A stretch of 47,613 nucleotides of DNA from Deltaproteobacteria bacterium (GTDB taxonomy: Bacteria; Desulfobacterota; Syntrophia; Syntrophales; JAIPED01). Under the pieces are notes generated by a model. The model did not search any database and was not told where the DNA came from. It saw nothing but the letters and a program-made list of their open reading frames with translations. A program made the translations under genes and the position numbers. The stretch covers positions 1-47,613 of the forward strand of contig JAIPED010000007.1 of NCBI GenBank assembly GCA_021737325.1, read 5' to 3'. Position 1 is the stretch's first letter. Each line of letters starts with the position of its first letter. Shown here in pieces: positions 10,292-19,296 of the stretch.

Positions 10292-10867
10292 ATGCTGTTA
10301 TCATCCGCCGAAAATGCTGCAAAAGAGATCAGGCATAGCCACTCCGGTAAATCCTCCGAAGGCTTTTTGAACAGAGAACTAATCCTTGCCAACCTTCCCA
10401 TAGCTCCCAACCAAACCATTCTTGATGCGGGCTGTGGAGACGGCTACATGACAAAAGAATTTGCGAAAAGGACGACGCAGGGGGGAAAGGTGTATGCCTT
10501 GGACACCAACACCAGCCAAATTGATATTCTTAGGAAGGAAACGCCAGCCACTAACATTGAAGCACTGGTAGGAGATATAACGAAAGAAACACCCTTAGCC
10601 GCATCTTTCATAGACATGGTTTATCTTGCGATGGTCATTCATGGATTTACGGGAGATAAAATGGCGGGATTTCTTAAGGAAGTTAAGCGCCTTTTAAAGC
10701 CGACGGGAACACTAGCCATCGTGGAAATGCAGAAAAAGGAAACTTTTTTTGGACCTCGCTTGGAGAGCAGGATTTCGCCCGAAGAGCTGAGAAATATTGT
10801 TGATCTGCAACCGAAGCAACTGGTGGAAATCGGAGAGTACTTTTACTTACAACTGTTCGCTAGGTAA
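10292..10867 (+). CDS. Class I SAM-dependent methyltransferase
   Basis: ILDAGCGDGYMTKEFAKR...KVYALDTNTSQIDILRKE (motif I and following). Confidence 0.9.
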   Translation: MLLSSAENAAKEIRHSHSGKSSEGFLNRELILANLPIAPNQTILDAGCGDGYMTKEFAKRTTQGGKVYALDTNTSQIDILRKETPATNIEALVGDITKETPLAASFIDMVYLAMVIHGFTGDKMAGFLKEVKRLLKPTGTLAIVEMQKKETFFGPRLESRISPEELRNIVDLQPKQLVEIGEYFYLQLFAR

Positions 10868-10965
10868 CTAGCTCTCACTGGAAAAAGCCAGCAGTTACAC
10901 TCACCCGCAAGCGCCTGTCACCTATTAAAGATAGCAAGCGACAATGTCGGGGGAGTAGAAACTAG

Positions 10966-10997
10966 AAAAGGGGAAGCAACGATGCTTCCCCTTTTTT
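10966..10997. terminator. Bidirectional hairpin terminator
   Basis: aaaaggggaagca acga tgcttccccttttt between convergent genes. Confidence 0.8.
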
Positions 10998-11003
10998 GCA
11001 TAA

Positions 11004-11080
11004 TGGCGAGGTCGATGGGGCTCGAACCCACGACCTCCAGCGTGACAGGCTGGCGTTCTAACCAACTGAACTACGACCCC
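11004..11080 (-). tRNA. tRNA-Asp (GTC)
   Basis: Reverse strand gggtcg...CCAGC CTGTCAC GCTGG...CCA; 77 nt. Confidence 0.95.
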
Positions 11081-11103
11081 GCTAACTATTTCAAGACTCT
11101 ATT

Positions 11104-11178
11104 TGGTAGGCGGAACAGGGCTTGAACCTGCGACATCCACGGTGTAAGCGTGGCGCTCTCCCACTGAGCTATCCGCCT
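11104..11178 (-). tRNA. tRNA-Val (TAC)
   Basis: Reverse strand aggcggatagctcag...CCACG CTTACAC CGTGG...CCA; 75 nt. Confidence 0.95.
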
Positions 11179-11312
11179 GAACAGGGGTGCTCCGCTAACA
11201 AAGGGGTTAATCATTGTCAAGCTAAAACCCCCTCCTTGAGCTCCACCACGATTGCTCTAGCCCGTATTTATTGACTTGCAGAAATTGCGGATAGTATCAG
11301 GGCTAAGATTAC

Positions 11313-12221
11313 TTATTCAGGGGCGCGGCGATATTTGTCATCCAACATTTCTCCAATCCTCTCCATCACGATGTTGGTTACGGCTCTAAATCTATCCTCG
11401 TACATTGAACGAGAGAGCGAAGAGAGTAGGTCAAAGGATTTATCAATGCGATATGGCTTTAGCTCATCCCTGACGGTGAGCGGCTTGCCAACACGATAAA
11501 TGATTGTTCCACTCCTCGCTATAGGGCTGGAATTGGGATAAATTTCCTCTGAATTATTGCAAGCAACAGGAATAAGCGGTTTGCGCGAGTGCAAAGCAAC
11601 TTGCCCGATCCCAGTGAGCCCTTTTTGAAATTCTAAGCTTCTTGTGCCTTCAGGAAAAATGATCAAGCTGAGGTGTTTGGCAAAGAGGGCCGAAGAGGTA
11701 AGGCGCGCCACCTCCGCAAGCGCCCTCTCGTAGTAGGCTCTGATAAAGCTAACCCCCCCGCTTCCCAGCATCTCCCTAACCAATCCTGAATCTTTAAAGT
11801 TTTTGCCATCAATAACATCCCTAACGGTGCGATAGTCATCGCGGGTAATACGGCTTTTATTTCTCATGCGATAAAACTCTTCAATATAATAGCCCAGGGA
11901 AGGCACAGGTATGCAATTGGCAAGGGACAGCATCTTGGCCAAGAAAAAGTTACGGTAGTATTTACCCTTTACCCACACAGTCGTTTCCACATACCCGTTA
12001 CGCCAAAGGTAATACTGGAAGGGCCAATAGTTAAACCTGTCGGTATGGTTCATGGCATAAATGGCGTTGTTATTGAGCGGCAGGTTTTCTTTGCCCTCAA
12101 CAATGATACGGACTTTACGGAAGAGGTTATAATTGGGCATCAAAAAAGTAGCGCCAATGCAATGCTGCCCCCAAGAGTAAGAACTCAAATTGTACTTCTG
12201 CAAGTAATCAAGATCTAACAC
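11313..12221 (-). CDS. Lysophospholipid/1-acylglycerol-3-phosphate acyltransferase (PlsC-like)
   Basis: NHTDRFNYWPFQYYLWR and IIFPEGTRSLEFQKGLTGIGQVALHSRKPLIPVA acyltransferase motifs. Confidence 0.85.
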   Translation of the reverse strand: MLDLDYLQKYNLSSYSWGQHCIGATFLMPNYNLFRKVRIIVEGKENLPLNNNAIYAMNHTDRFNYWPFQYYLWRNGYVETTVWVKGKYYRNFFLAKMLSLANCIPVPSLGYYIEEFYRMRNKSRITRDDYRTVRDVIDGKNFKDSGLVREMLGSGGVSFIRAYYERALAEVARLTSSALFAKHLSLIIFPEGTRSLEFQKGLTGIGQVALHSRKPLIPVACNNSEEIYPNSSPIARSGTIIYRVGKPLTVRDELKPYRIDKSFDLLSSLSRSMYEDRFRAVTNIVMERIGEMLDDKYRRAPE

Positions 12222-12223
12222 AG

Positions 12224-12973
12224 CTACATTCCTTGTGATTTGCTGAATTGTTGGCGTACCGCTTCCAACTCGGCGGGAGTATCGACTTCCAACGAGTCAA
12301 ACTGACTAACGACGACGCGCACCCGATAGCCATTTTCCAGGGCGCGTAACTGCTCCAGGGCTTCCAGTTGTTCCAGTGTTCCGGTAGGCAACTTTGCAAA
12401 TATGTCTAAGAACCACTTGCGGTAGGCATAGATGCCGTGGTGTTTGTAATAGCGCGCCCGCAGTCCCGCATCACGAACATAGGGGATTGTGGCGCGGGAA
12501 AAATACAGCGCGTTACCCTGTGTGTCATAAACCGTCTTCACCGCGTTGGGATGGGTAATCTCGGCATCGTTGGTAATTTCGTAGATGAGGGTTGCCATGG
12601 GTAAGGTTTCATCATCCAGCAATGGCTGCACCACTTCATCAATTTGTTGCGCTTCAAAGAGGGGTTGATCTCCTTGGATATTGACCACGATATCGGTATC
12701 CTTCAACTTTAAAAAATTGGAACCTTCCGCCACCCTGTCCGTGCCACTGCGGTTGCTGGTGGAGCTTTTGATCGCCTTACCGCCGAAGGATACAACCGCA
12801 TTGATGATGCGCTCATCATCGGAAGAGACAAAAACATCGGTAACCAGCGGAGAGCGCAAAACACCTTCATAAACATGCTGGATCATTGGTTTGCCGTGTA
12901 AATCTGCCAAGGGTTTACCTGGAAACCGCGAGGAATGAAACCGCGAAGGGATGATACAAACGATCTTCTTCAT
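12224..12973 (-). CDS. kdsB: 3-deoxy-manno-octulosonate cytidylyltransferase
   Basis: IIPSRFHSSRFPGKPLADLHGKPMIQHVYE...VNIQGDQPLFE...HHGIYAYRKWFL. Confidence 0.95.
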   Translation of the reverse strand: MKKIVCIIPSRFHSSRFPGKPLADLHGKPMIQHVYEGVLRSPLVTDVFVSSDDERIINAVVSFGGKAIKSSTSNRSGTDRVAEGSNFLKLKDTDIVVNIQGDQPLFEAQQIDEVVQPLLDDETLPMATLIYEITNDAEITHPNAVKTVYDTQGNALYFSRATIPYVRDAGLRARYYKHHGIYAYRKWFLDIFAKLPTGTLEQLEALEQLRALENGYRVRVVVSQFDSLEVDTPAELEAVRQQFSKSQGM

Positions 12974-13569
12974 CTTGGTTCCTGTCTGAATGGAATTTGC
13001 GCAAAGACGGAGTGGATAGCGCCAGTTTTTTTCAGTTGGCTAGTAAAAAGTGGCAACGCATTGCATGGTGAATTATAAACCACTGGTAAATTTTGCTCCT
13101 CCGCGAAGGTCATTGGTGTGCTAATCCGCGCTATCGTTATGTGTGGGTGATATAATTTTGATTCGTTGGATGCACCATGTTTCGCGGCTATTATTTCAAC
13201 TGTTTGATGTAAAGTCAAAATTGAATAAGTAGCCTTTGGTGTCCCTAGCCAGATGACGCGGGCATTCTTGGCGGAGGGAAAGGCGCCTAGACGATCCCAA
13301 GGTAGGCTAAAAGAGGAAAACGAAATAAGAACATGGCGCAGTTCATCCTCCATGCCGCGCAACGCCGCTTCCTCCATATCGCCCAAAAATTTTATGGTTA
13401 GGTACAGGTTATGCGGATTAACCATTTTCACCTCCTCCCCCAAGGATGCCCTGAGGCAAGGAGTAAGGTTCTGGGTTACCATCTCCGCGAAGGTTGCTGT
13501 GGACGGGATTGCCCAAAATGCGCGGTGAGTTTTGGTGTAATGTTTCTTTTGACTTCCCAGTGATAGCAT
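12970..13569 (-). CDS. thpR: RNA 2',3'-cyclic phosphodiesterase (2H family)
   Basis: Two HxT/S motifs context: NPHNLYLTIKFLGDM and LYHPHITIARI; start overlaps kdsB stop region. Confidence 0.88.
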   Translation of the reverse strand: MLSLGSQKKHYTKTHRAFWAIPSTATFAEMVTQNLTPCLRASLGEEVKMVNPHNLYLTIKFLGDMEEAALRGMEDELRHVLISFSSFSLPWDRLGAFPSAKNARVIWLGTPKATYSILTLHQTVEIIAAKHGASNESKLYHPHITIARISTPMTFAEEQNLPVVYNSPCNALPLFTSQLKKTGAIHSVFAQIPFRQEPR

Positions 13570-13583
13570 TTATCAACGGTTGC

Positions 13584-14828
13584 TCAGCGCACGGCAATCA
13601 TTTCTCTTAGCATGGCCAGCGCATACTGTGCGGTGATGATTTTGTTTCTGCGCCTATCCCAGCGGAAGGAAAAGCGGCGACATACCGTTACTTCCTTATC
13701 ACAAACGGCAATAAAAACCGTTCCCACGGGCTTGGCTGGCGTACCTCCAGCAGGTCCAGCAATTCCCGTCGTGGCCACTCCGAGGGTGCTACCTGACAGT
13801 CGCATGACATTTTCTGCCATTAAGCGAGCGACTTCTTCGCTAACCGCTCCTTTTTCTGCGATTAAACTTGGCGGAATCCCCAGCAGACGGATTTTTTCCT
13901 CGTTACTGTAACAAACAACACCGCTTAAAAAATACTGCGAGCTTCCATGCACATCCGTTAACCTATCGCCCAGAAGCCCCCCTGAACAGGACTCGGCAGT
14001 TGCCAGCGTTAAGCCTTTTTGACAAAGCTCCACCGCCAGCTCTTCTTCCATCCTCGCTCCCGAAAAGGAGAATGCGTTGCGACCTAACAGTGCGTGAAGC
14101 CTTTGCCTAATAGCGGCAATTTTTTTCTGGGCAACGACAACGGAAGGGGAAAACGCGCTGATAAGCAACACTATTTCAGGAAAATGGGGATAAAAGCCAA
14201 CACTTATCCCCTCTTCAGCAATATCCGCCTCCGTGATCATCTCATCCAATCGCGCCTCGGAAATCCCAAAAACGCCAACATGGAGAACTTCCCGAAACAT
14301 TTTGCTCATCCCGAATTTTTTTTCTAACCATGGTAAAACCGCGGACTGCAACATGGCCTCCGCTTCTGAGGGAGGTCCAGGAATTACAAAAATTTGCGTA
14401 CCATTTTCTGCGAGCATATAACCCCAAGCAGAGCCAACGGGGTTCTCCAGCGGTATCGCCCCTGTGGGAAAAACGGCCTGTTTCGCGTTGTTTTCGGTCC
14501 AGGGGAGGTTACGAGCAAGAAACAATGATTTTATCCATTGCAGACTTTTTTCATCACTGAAGGTCGTTTTGTTAAGCGAACGAGCGATTGCCTCGGTAGT
14601 GATATCATCAGCGGTAGGACCGAGCCCTCCGCCAACAATAATCACCTCATTTTTTGATAGAAGGAAGCTGAGGGCATTGCCTATCTCTCCGTAATTGTCG
14701 CCAACGGCTAAAGTTGATCCGATGCTCCAACCACGGGCAGTGATCTCCCGTGCGATCATCCCCGAATTGGTATCCTGAGTGCGCCCAGAGATAATTTCAT
14801 TGCCAATGATTAGTATGGAAGCCCTCAT
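13584..14828 (-). CDS. cinA: CinA family competence/damage-inducible protein (NMN amidohydrolase)
   Basis: MRASILIIGNEIISGRTQDTNS...VGGGLGPTADDITTEAIA...TAESCSGGLLGDRLTDV...GIAGPAGGTPAKPVGTV. Confidence 0.95.
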   Translation of the reverse strand: MRASILIIGNEIISGRTQDTNSGMIAREITARGWSIGSTLAVGDNYGEIGNALSFLLSKNEVIIVGGGLGPTADDITTEAIARSLNKTTFSDEKSLQWIKSLFLARNLPWTENNAKQAVFPTGAIPLENPVGSAWGYMLAENGTQIFVIPGPPSEAEAMLQSAVLPWLEKKFGMSKMFREVLHVGVFGISEARLDEMITEADIAEEGISVGFYPHFPEIVLLISAFSPSVVVAQKKIAAIRQRLHALLGRNAFSFSGARMEEELAVELCQKGLTLATAESCSGGLLGDRLTDVHGSSQYFLSGVVCYSNEEKIRLLGIPPSLIAEKGAVSEEVARLMAENVMRLSGSTLGVATTGIAGPAGGTPAKPVGTVFIAVCDKEVTVCRRFSFRWDRRRNKIITAQYALAMLREMIAVR

Positions 14829-14875
14829 AATATCTCCTCCGTGGTCAATTATCGTCATTTGTCTGAATGGTATGC

Positions 14876-15337
14876 CTAGAATCTGCTCATGATGTGGTTA
14901 ATAAGCAGAACAGCCAAGCCGCCATATAGCCCGGCAACAACATCATCCAAGACTACCGCCCATCCTCCACGCAGGTTGTTCTCGCAAAAATTGGCGGGGA
15001 AGATTTTAGCGATATCAAAAAAACGAAAAAGCAAAAACGCCAAAATAACATTGGTAATGCTTAAAGGAACTAGTAGCAAAGCCCAAAGCATACCGACGAT
15101 TTCATCAATAACGATGGTTCCTGAATCGCGTTTGCCAAAAACAACTTCTGCCTGATGAGCCACATAAATTGCGAGCCCGGTCAACGCAACAATCGCAGGC
15201 AACACCAACGGCTGCGGCAATTGTGACAGCGCTAAAAAAAGAGGAATGCCCAAGAGGCTCCCCCATGTTCCCGAGGCAAAAGGAATGTAGCCAAGACCCA
15301 ATCCGCTGGCACTGATTTTAATAAAAAGAGTTTTCAT
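14876..15337 (-). CDS. pgpA: Phosphatidylglycerophosphatase A
   Basis: GLGYIPFASGTWGSLLGIPL...KRDSGTIVIDEIVGMLWAL...GGWAVVLDDVVAGLYGG. Confidence 0.92.
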   Translation of the reverse strand: MKTLFIKISASGLGLGYIPFASGTWGSLLGIPLFLALSQLPQPLVLPAIVALTGLAIYVAHQAEVVFGKRDSGTIVIDEIVGMLWALLLVPLSITNVILAFLLFRFFDIAKIFPANFCENNLRGGWAVVLDDVVAGLYGGLAVLLINHIMSRF

Positions 15338-15485
15338 TTTTATCCGCCGCGTTTTTCTTCCTAAAAACCATTCGCGCTGGGCGCTGGTTGCTCCCAAGGC
15401 GGATATGTTGCAAGAAAAAAGTAAGCACTGATCCCCGCCGCTACTGTTGAAAAGAGCAAAGAAAAGATGGTAGGCATCTCTGGCT

Positions 15486-15866
15486 TTGAGGAAATTGTGC
15501 AAGACTAACATGGCTCAATTAGACCGTACTGAAATACTCCAAGAGGAGTTCCTCCAAGAACGAGCAGTAACACTCGGCAAGGCGGGGGAGCGTCTTGAGC
15601 TAGCCATAGACGCCCTACTGGTCTTAGACGCAGAAATTGATTGTAAGATTGCTCATATTTCCCAGTTATCTGTTGACAAACTGGCGCAAGCGCAGGTGGA
15701 AATAAACGCCCTCATAGAAGCTAGAAATCAGGCGTATGAGTATGCGCTCTTGCGCCGCTACTATCTTATCGTTACTCGTGAAGCCTTGGGGTTACGATGC
15801 CATACAAAGGTTGATGAATTTTTCTGCATCGGGCAACGGCGGCGTCCCCTTGAGAGAATTGATTAG
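15486..15866 (+). CDS. Hypothetical helical protein
   Basis: 126 aa ORF preceding and overlapping the M23 peptidase reading frame region. Confidence 0.55.
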   Translation: MRKLCKTNMAQLDRTEILQEEFLQERAVTLGKAGERLELAIDALLVLDAEIDCKIAHISQLSVDKLAQAQVEINALIEARNQAYEYALLRRYYLIVTREALGLRCHTKVDEFFCIGQRRRPLERID

Positions 15867-15918
15867 CCTGCCGCGCTTAGCGAGCAACCCGCTAATTTTA
15901 GTGAGACGAAAGTACAGC

Positions 15919-16863
15919 ATGACGAAGCAACGCCAACAACAAGCATTTGCGGGAAGGAAAATCCCTTATCAGGAGCATTACCCTGCGCGGCTCAAACAGC
16001 AATCGTTCCCACTATCTCGGGTTATTTGCGGATTGATTTTGCTTATCATGACGATCATTAATCCTCCTCTACTATTGGCAAATAGCAGGGGGGTTTACCA
16101 CATAGTAAAAGAGCAGGAAGATTTGGTAATGATTGTGGATGCCTATATGATCCCGCGGGAGATAATTATTAAGGCAAATCAATTGAAGCCGCCCTTTAAG
16201 CTTGCCGCGGGCGATGTTATTTTTCTGCCAACCGCAACGCGGGTGATTGAGGTTCCCAAGAGGAAAAAGCCCGTAGCAGTCGCGGAGACAAAACCCCGAG
16301 GACAGAGCGTTACGGTTGAGCGACCCACAATTATAAAATCGCCGCCACCGCGGCAGGTTGCTGTTACGAGGGCAAAAGAGGCAGCGAAAGAAGAGGCGGA
16401 ACAGGGGAATCATAAGATAGTCCCCGCCAAAAACCCCACACCACCAACCGCTACGCCTGTCGCGAAAGTTAGTAATGTGCCCAAGAGGAAGGGAGCATTT
16501 ATCACTCCCCTGCGTGGCCGTGTAATTGCCAACTTTGGCAAGCAAAGTAACGGTATGTTTTACAACGGCATCAGAATAGCGGTAACGAGGAAAGCGCCTG
16601 TCGTGGCGAGCAATAGCGGAACGGTTATCTATGTTGGAGAACTGAAAGGCTATGGTTATACGGTGATAATGAAACATGCCGATGGCTATGCTACGGTGTA
16701 CAGCAATCTCGGAGGAGTCAGCATAAATCTCAACGATGTCGTGAAAAAAGGGGTAATAATTGGCGGCACACCAAACTGTGTCGGTAAGGTTAACTGTTAT
16801 ATTTCCTTTGAACTACGACGCCACAACAAGGCCATCAACCCCAGAAAAGCGCTGGGGATATAA
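15919..16863 (+). CDS. LysM + M23 (LytM) domain murein hydrolase-like protein (NlpD-like)
   Basis: GVYHIVKEQEDLVMIVDAYMIPREIIIKANQL (LysM) and GRVIANFGKQSNGMFYNGIRIAVTRKAPVVASNSGTVIYVGELKGYGYTVIMKHADGYATVYSNL (M23). Confidence 0.9.
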   Translation: MTKQRQQQAFAGRKIPYQEHYPARLKQQSFPLSRVICGLILLIMTIINPPLLLANSRGVYHIVKEQEDLVMIVDAYMIPREIIIKANQLKPPFKLAAGDVIFLPTATRVIEVPKRKKPVAVAETKPRGQSVTVERPTIIKSPPPRQVAVTRAKEAAKEEAEQGNHKIVPAKNPTPPTATPVAKVSNVPKRKGAFITPLRGRVIANFGKQSNGMFYNGIRIAVTRKAPVVASNSGTVIYVGELKGYGYTVIMKHADGYATVYSNLGGVSINLNDVVKKGVIIGGTPNCVGKVNCYISFELRRHNKAINPRKALGI

Positions 16864-16884
16864 GCCTCATTTCCGGCAGTGGCA

Positions 16885-16956
16885 GCACAACGCCGCGCTC
16901 ACCAGCAATTTTGGAGCGTAGCGGAATTGCGGTCCGAGTGTAGCGTCTTGTTAGTT
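16885..16956 (-). repeat. attC-like recombination site (site A), 3' of methyltransferase/endonuclease cassette
   Basis: Minus strand: AACTAAC-AAGACGCTACACTCGGACCGCAATT-CCGCTACGCTCCA-AAATTGCTGGTGAGCGCG-GCGTTGTGC. Has RYYYAAC-like and GTTRRRY-like ends and an imperfect internal palindrome. Confidence 0.75.
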
Positions 16957-16966
16957 ACTTATTTAT

Positions 16967-18076
16967 TCATTTCCAAGTGACATTTCCACATGACTTCTTT
17001 TTAAACAAAGATCTCCATAGGTGTTCTTTCTCAGGTGGAGCACCAATTTTTACAATCTCAACGAAGCCTTTAGAAACAGAATTGTCCGCGTTTTCAGTTA
17101 TAGGTCCTGCATAAAAAGTAAAGTCGCGCAATTCTATGATCGGAGCAGGAGGCTTCGCATCGACTTCGCCATACCCGAATGCAAGAATATTCACCTCATT
17201 AGGATATCGCGCAATGTACTTTGACAAATCCAGTGCTGTAGTAGATGAAATATATTGAGCAAGAAGGTCTTGAAGAAGCCAGATGGTTTTTCCGTTCCAA
17301 GCAAGTCCGACTTGGGATTTTACAATTAACTGACTAACCATTCTCGCCCATACTTGGCGATAGTTAATTCCTGGACCATTATGATTTTCTGGAGAAACAA
17401 CGGCATCCTCACAAGCCATTGCAATCTGGGTTCGCTTCTTTTTATCACCCCCGGATGTGCTTGATGTCATGATTTCAACAATAACAATTGGATCAGCAGG
17501 AAAGTCGTCAATCCAAAGCTCGCAGTTTCGGGAGGCTAATGTATATTGATTGTCTTCAGCCATTTTTTGGGTTGCGCCAAGTCCCTTTCCAACGAGAGCG
17601 GCCACTTCAGATAGTTTTTTCCGGCTCGAACCAGCTATGACATAATCAAAAGTGTAATCAAATGATTTTGCCTCATCATCGTCATTGGTGGTTTCCACTT
17701 TCATTTTAACTTCAGACCATGCCCGATAGAGTTTTCCTTGTTCAAGATTTGAAAATTTGACCAATTGCTCACGAACATGAGTTTGATAGTTGGATTTCTG
17801 CCCTTTCAAGGACAACAAACGACGTGGACAAACAATCCATGGCTGTCCAGAATCTCGCAAACGCAAAGAGCAAACACCGGACTGGACTATTTTCTTTCCT
17901 GGAAAAAACTTCTCTAGCTTTTGGTTCTTACTGATGTCTAATGCAGAAAGGTAACGGTTTCCGCCACCGTCACACTCGGCATCCATAAAAGGACACCATG
18001 TTTTTTCTCTATTGGCAGAGGCTTCTGCATTCCAGCAGTCAAGACGATAACCGTACAGTTCAAATATTTTGCTCAT
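16967..18076 (-). CDS. NotI-family-like type II restriction endonuclease
   Basis: FELYGYRL...TWCPFMDAEC...SGVCSLRLRDSGQPWIVCPRRLL resembles the Cys metal-binding region of NotI (CPF...GVC...WLVCPNRAL). DDFPADPIVIVEIMTSS...KKKRTQIAMACEDAV is a possible nuclease core. Overlaps the upstream C5 methyltransferase by 17 nt. Confidence 0.75.
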   Translation of the reverse strand: MSKIFELYGYRLDCWNAEASANREKTWCPFMDAECDGGGNRYLSALDISKNQKLEKFFPGKKIVQSGVCSLRLRDSGQPWIVCPRRLLSLKGQKSNYQTHVREQLVKFSNLEQGKLYRAWSEVKMKVETTNDDDEAKSFDYTFDYVIAGSSRKKLSEVAALVGKGLGATQKMAEDNQYTLASRNCELWIDDFPADPIVIVEIMTSSTSGGDKKKRTQIAMACEDAVVSPENHNGPGINYRQVWARMVSQLIVKSQVGLAWNGKTIWLLQDLLAQYISSTTALDLSKYIARYPNEVNILAFGYGEVDAKPPAPIIELRDFTFYAGPITENADNSVSKGFVEIVKIGAPPEKEHLWRSLFKKKSCGNVTWK

Positions 18077-19181
18077 ATAGAAATCCTTTGATTTGGAGTG
18101 CCATTGCTTTAGCCAAGGGAGGCGGGACAGAATTGGCAATTTGCCTGTGCTGATCTAAGTTTGGAACCGAACCTGTTCTTGATCGAATTGGCCCCTTCAA
18201 TATGTAACTGTCAGGATACCCATGTATTCGCATGTACTCTCTAGGAGTCAAATATCGAATTTCAGTAGGGTGATAAAAGATTTCCCCGCACCGCAATGTG
18301 TTTGAGGGGCGTTTTCGGTGAAGGCGCAAATATTTGGTTGTATCCTTTGGTGATAAACCGCAACGGAGTTCTTCCCCAAGGTGGGTTTGGGCTGCCAAAT
18401 AAGAGCCTTCAGGGACTTGAGCAATTCGCTCACGATCTCGTGGTGGAGTTACATCAACATGGCTATCCGCTCTATCGTAAACAGTTTTACCTTTGATTTT
18501 TGGGTCTGGCTCTGATAGTCCAGTTAGAACTTCACCTATTCCGATATATGGCTTGTACGAAAATAACCCATTGCACTTCTCTATCGGCGCATGTGTTCGT
18601 TCTGGAAAATAAAAGCCGTTGCGCCCTCTGGTTGCTATTACAAAAAGCCGTTCCCTTAATTGAGGAACACCATAATCGGCTGCCATAATTACCCGCCATT
18701 TCGGCGTGTAGTCTACGGCTTCCAGCTCTTTTATGAACCTTTCAAATGCTTCGCCGCGCCCATTATTATTGCCCTTTGAGGAAAGCAACCCTTTGACTTG
18801 CTCCAGAAAAATAACTTTAGGCTGCATCTCTTTCGCAAACCTAATTATTTCAAAAAGGAGTAGTCCTCGCTCATCTTCCAAGCCACGCTGCTTTCCGGCC
18901 AAAGAGAAGGATTGGCAAGGTGGGCCACCGAAAAGTAAGTCAAGCTCGCCTTTCTTTACGGATAAATCGGTCATTAGTTGCTTCGGGTTAAGATTTCGTA
19001 TGTCTGCATGAATGACTTTGGATCCATATCCTTTGGCTTCGGCGTTGGCCTCAAGAGTTGCACAGCAGTGCTGGTCGAACTCAATCTCCGCAAGAACATT
19101 GAAGCCCGCATCCCGTACACCGATGTCCATACCGCCAGCTCCCGAAAATAGGCTTATGGCTTGTGGTTTTTGCTTCTTCAA
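18060..19181 (-). CDS. DNA (cytosine-5-)-methyltransferase
   Basis: AISLFSGAGGMDIGVRDAGF (motif I), FGGPPCQSFSLAGKQRG (motif IV), PQLRERLFVIATR (VIII), QIANSVPPPLAKAM (X). Confidence 0.96.
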   Translation of the reverse strand: MKKQKPQAISLFSGAGGMDIGVRDAGFNVLAEIEFDQHCCATLEANAEAKGYGSKVIHADIRNLNPKQLMTDLSVKKGELDLLFGGPPCQSFSLAGKQRGLEDERGLLLFEIIRFAKEMQPKVIFLEQVKGLLSSKGNNNGRGEAFERFIKELEAVDYTPKWRVIMAADYGVPQLRERLFVIATRGRNGFYFPERTHAPIEKCNGLFSYKPYIGIGEVLTGLSEPDPKIKGKTVYDRADSHVDVTPPRDRERIAQVPEGSYLAAQTHLGEELRCGLSPKDTTKYLRLHRKRPSNTLRCGEIFYHPTEIRYLTPREYMRIHGYPDSYILKGPIRSRTGSVPNLDQHRQIANSVPPPLAKAMALQIKGFLYEQNI

Positions 19182-19212
19182 ATTTCGACTCCGTTAAATT
19201 TCGGGTTCATGT

Positions 19213-19296
19213 AGCTAACGCTAAGCATGAGGGGCTGGGAAAGCGGGGCGACCGAAGGGAGCAGCATTTTCCCAGTCCCTCATGCTTTTGTTATAT
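19213..19296 (-). repeat. attC-like recombination site (site B), 3' of peptidase cassette
   Basis: Minus strand: ATATAAC-AAAAGCATGAGGGACTGGGAAAA...TTTCCCAGCCCCTCATGCTTAGC-GTTAGCT. 18-bp inverted arms (19225-19242 / 19268-19285) with one mismatch; the upstream gene's TAA lies inside the ATATAAC box. Confidence 0.85.

Noticed and set aside
12208-14694. Numerous plus-strand ORFs opposite kdsB, thpR and cinA
   Set aside because: Antisense to strongly supported conserved genes; their composition is a by-product of coding on the other strand.
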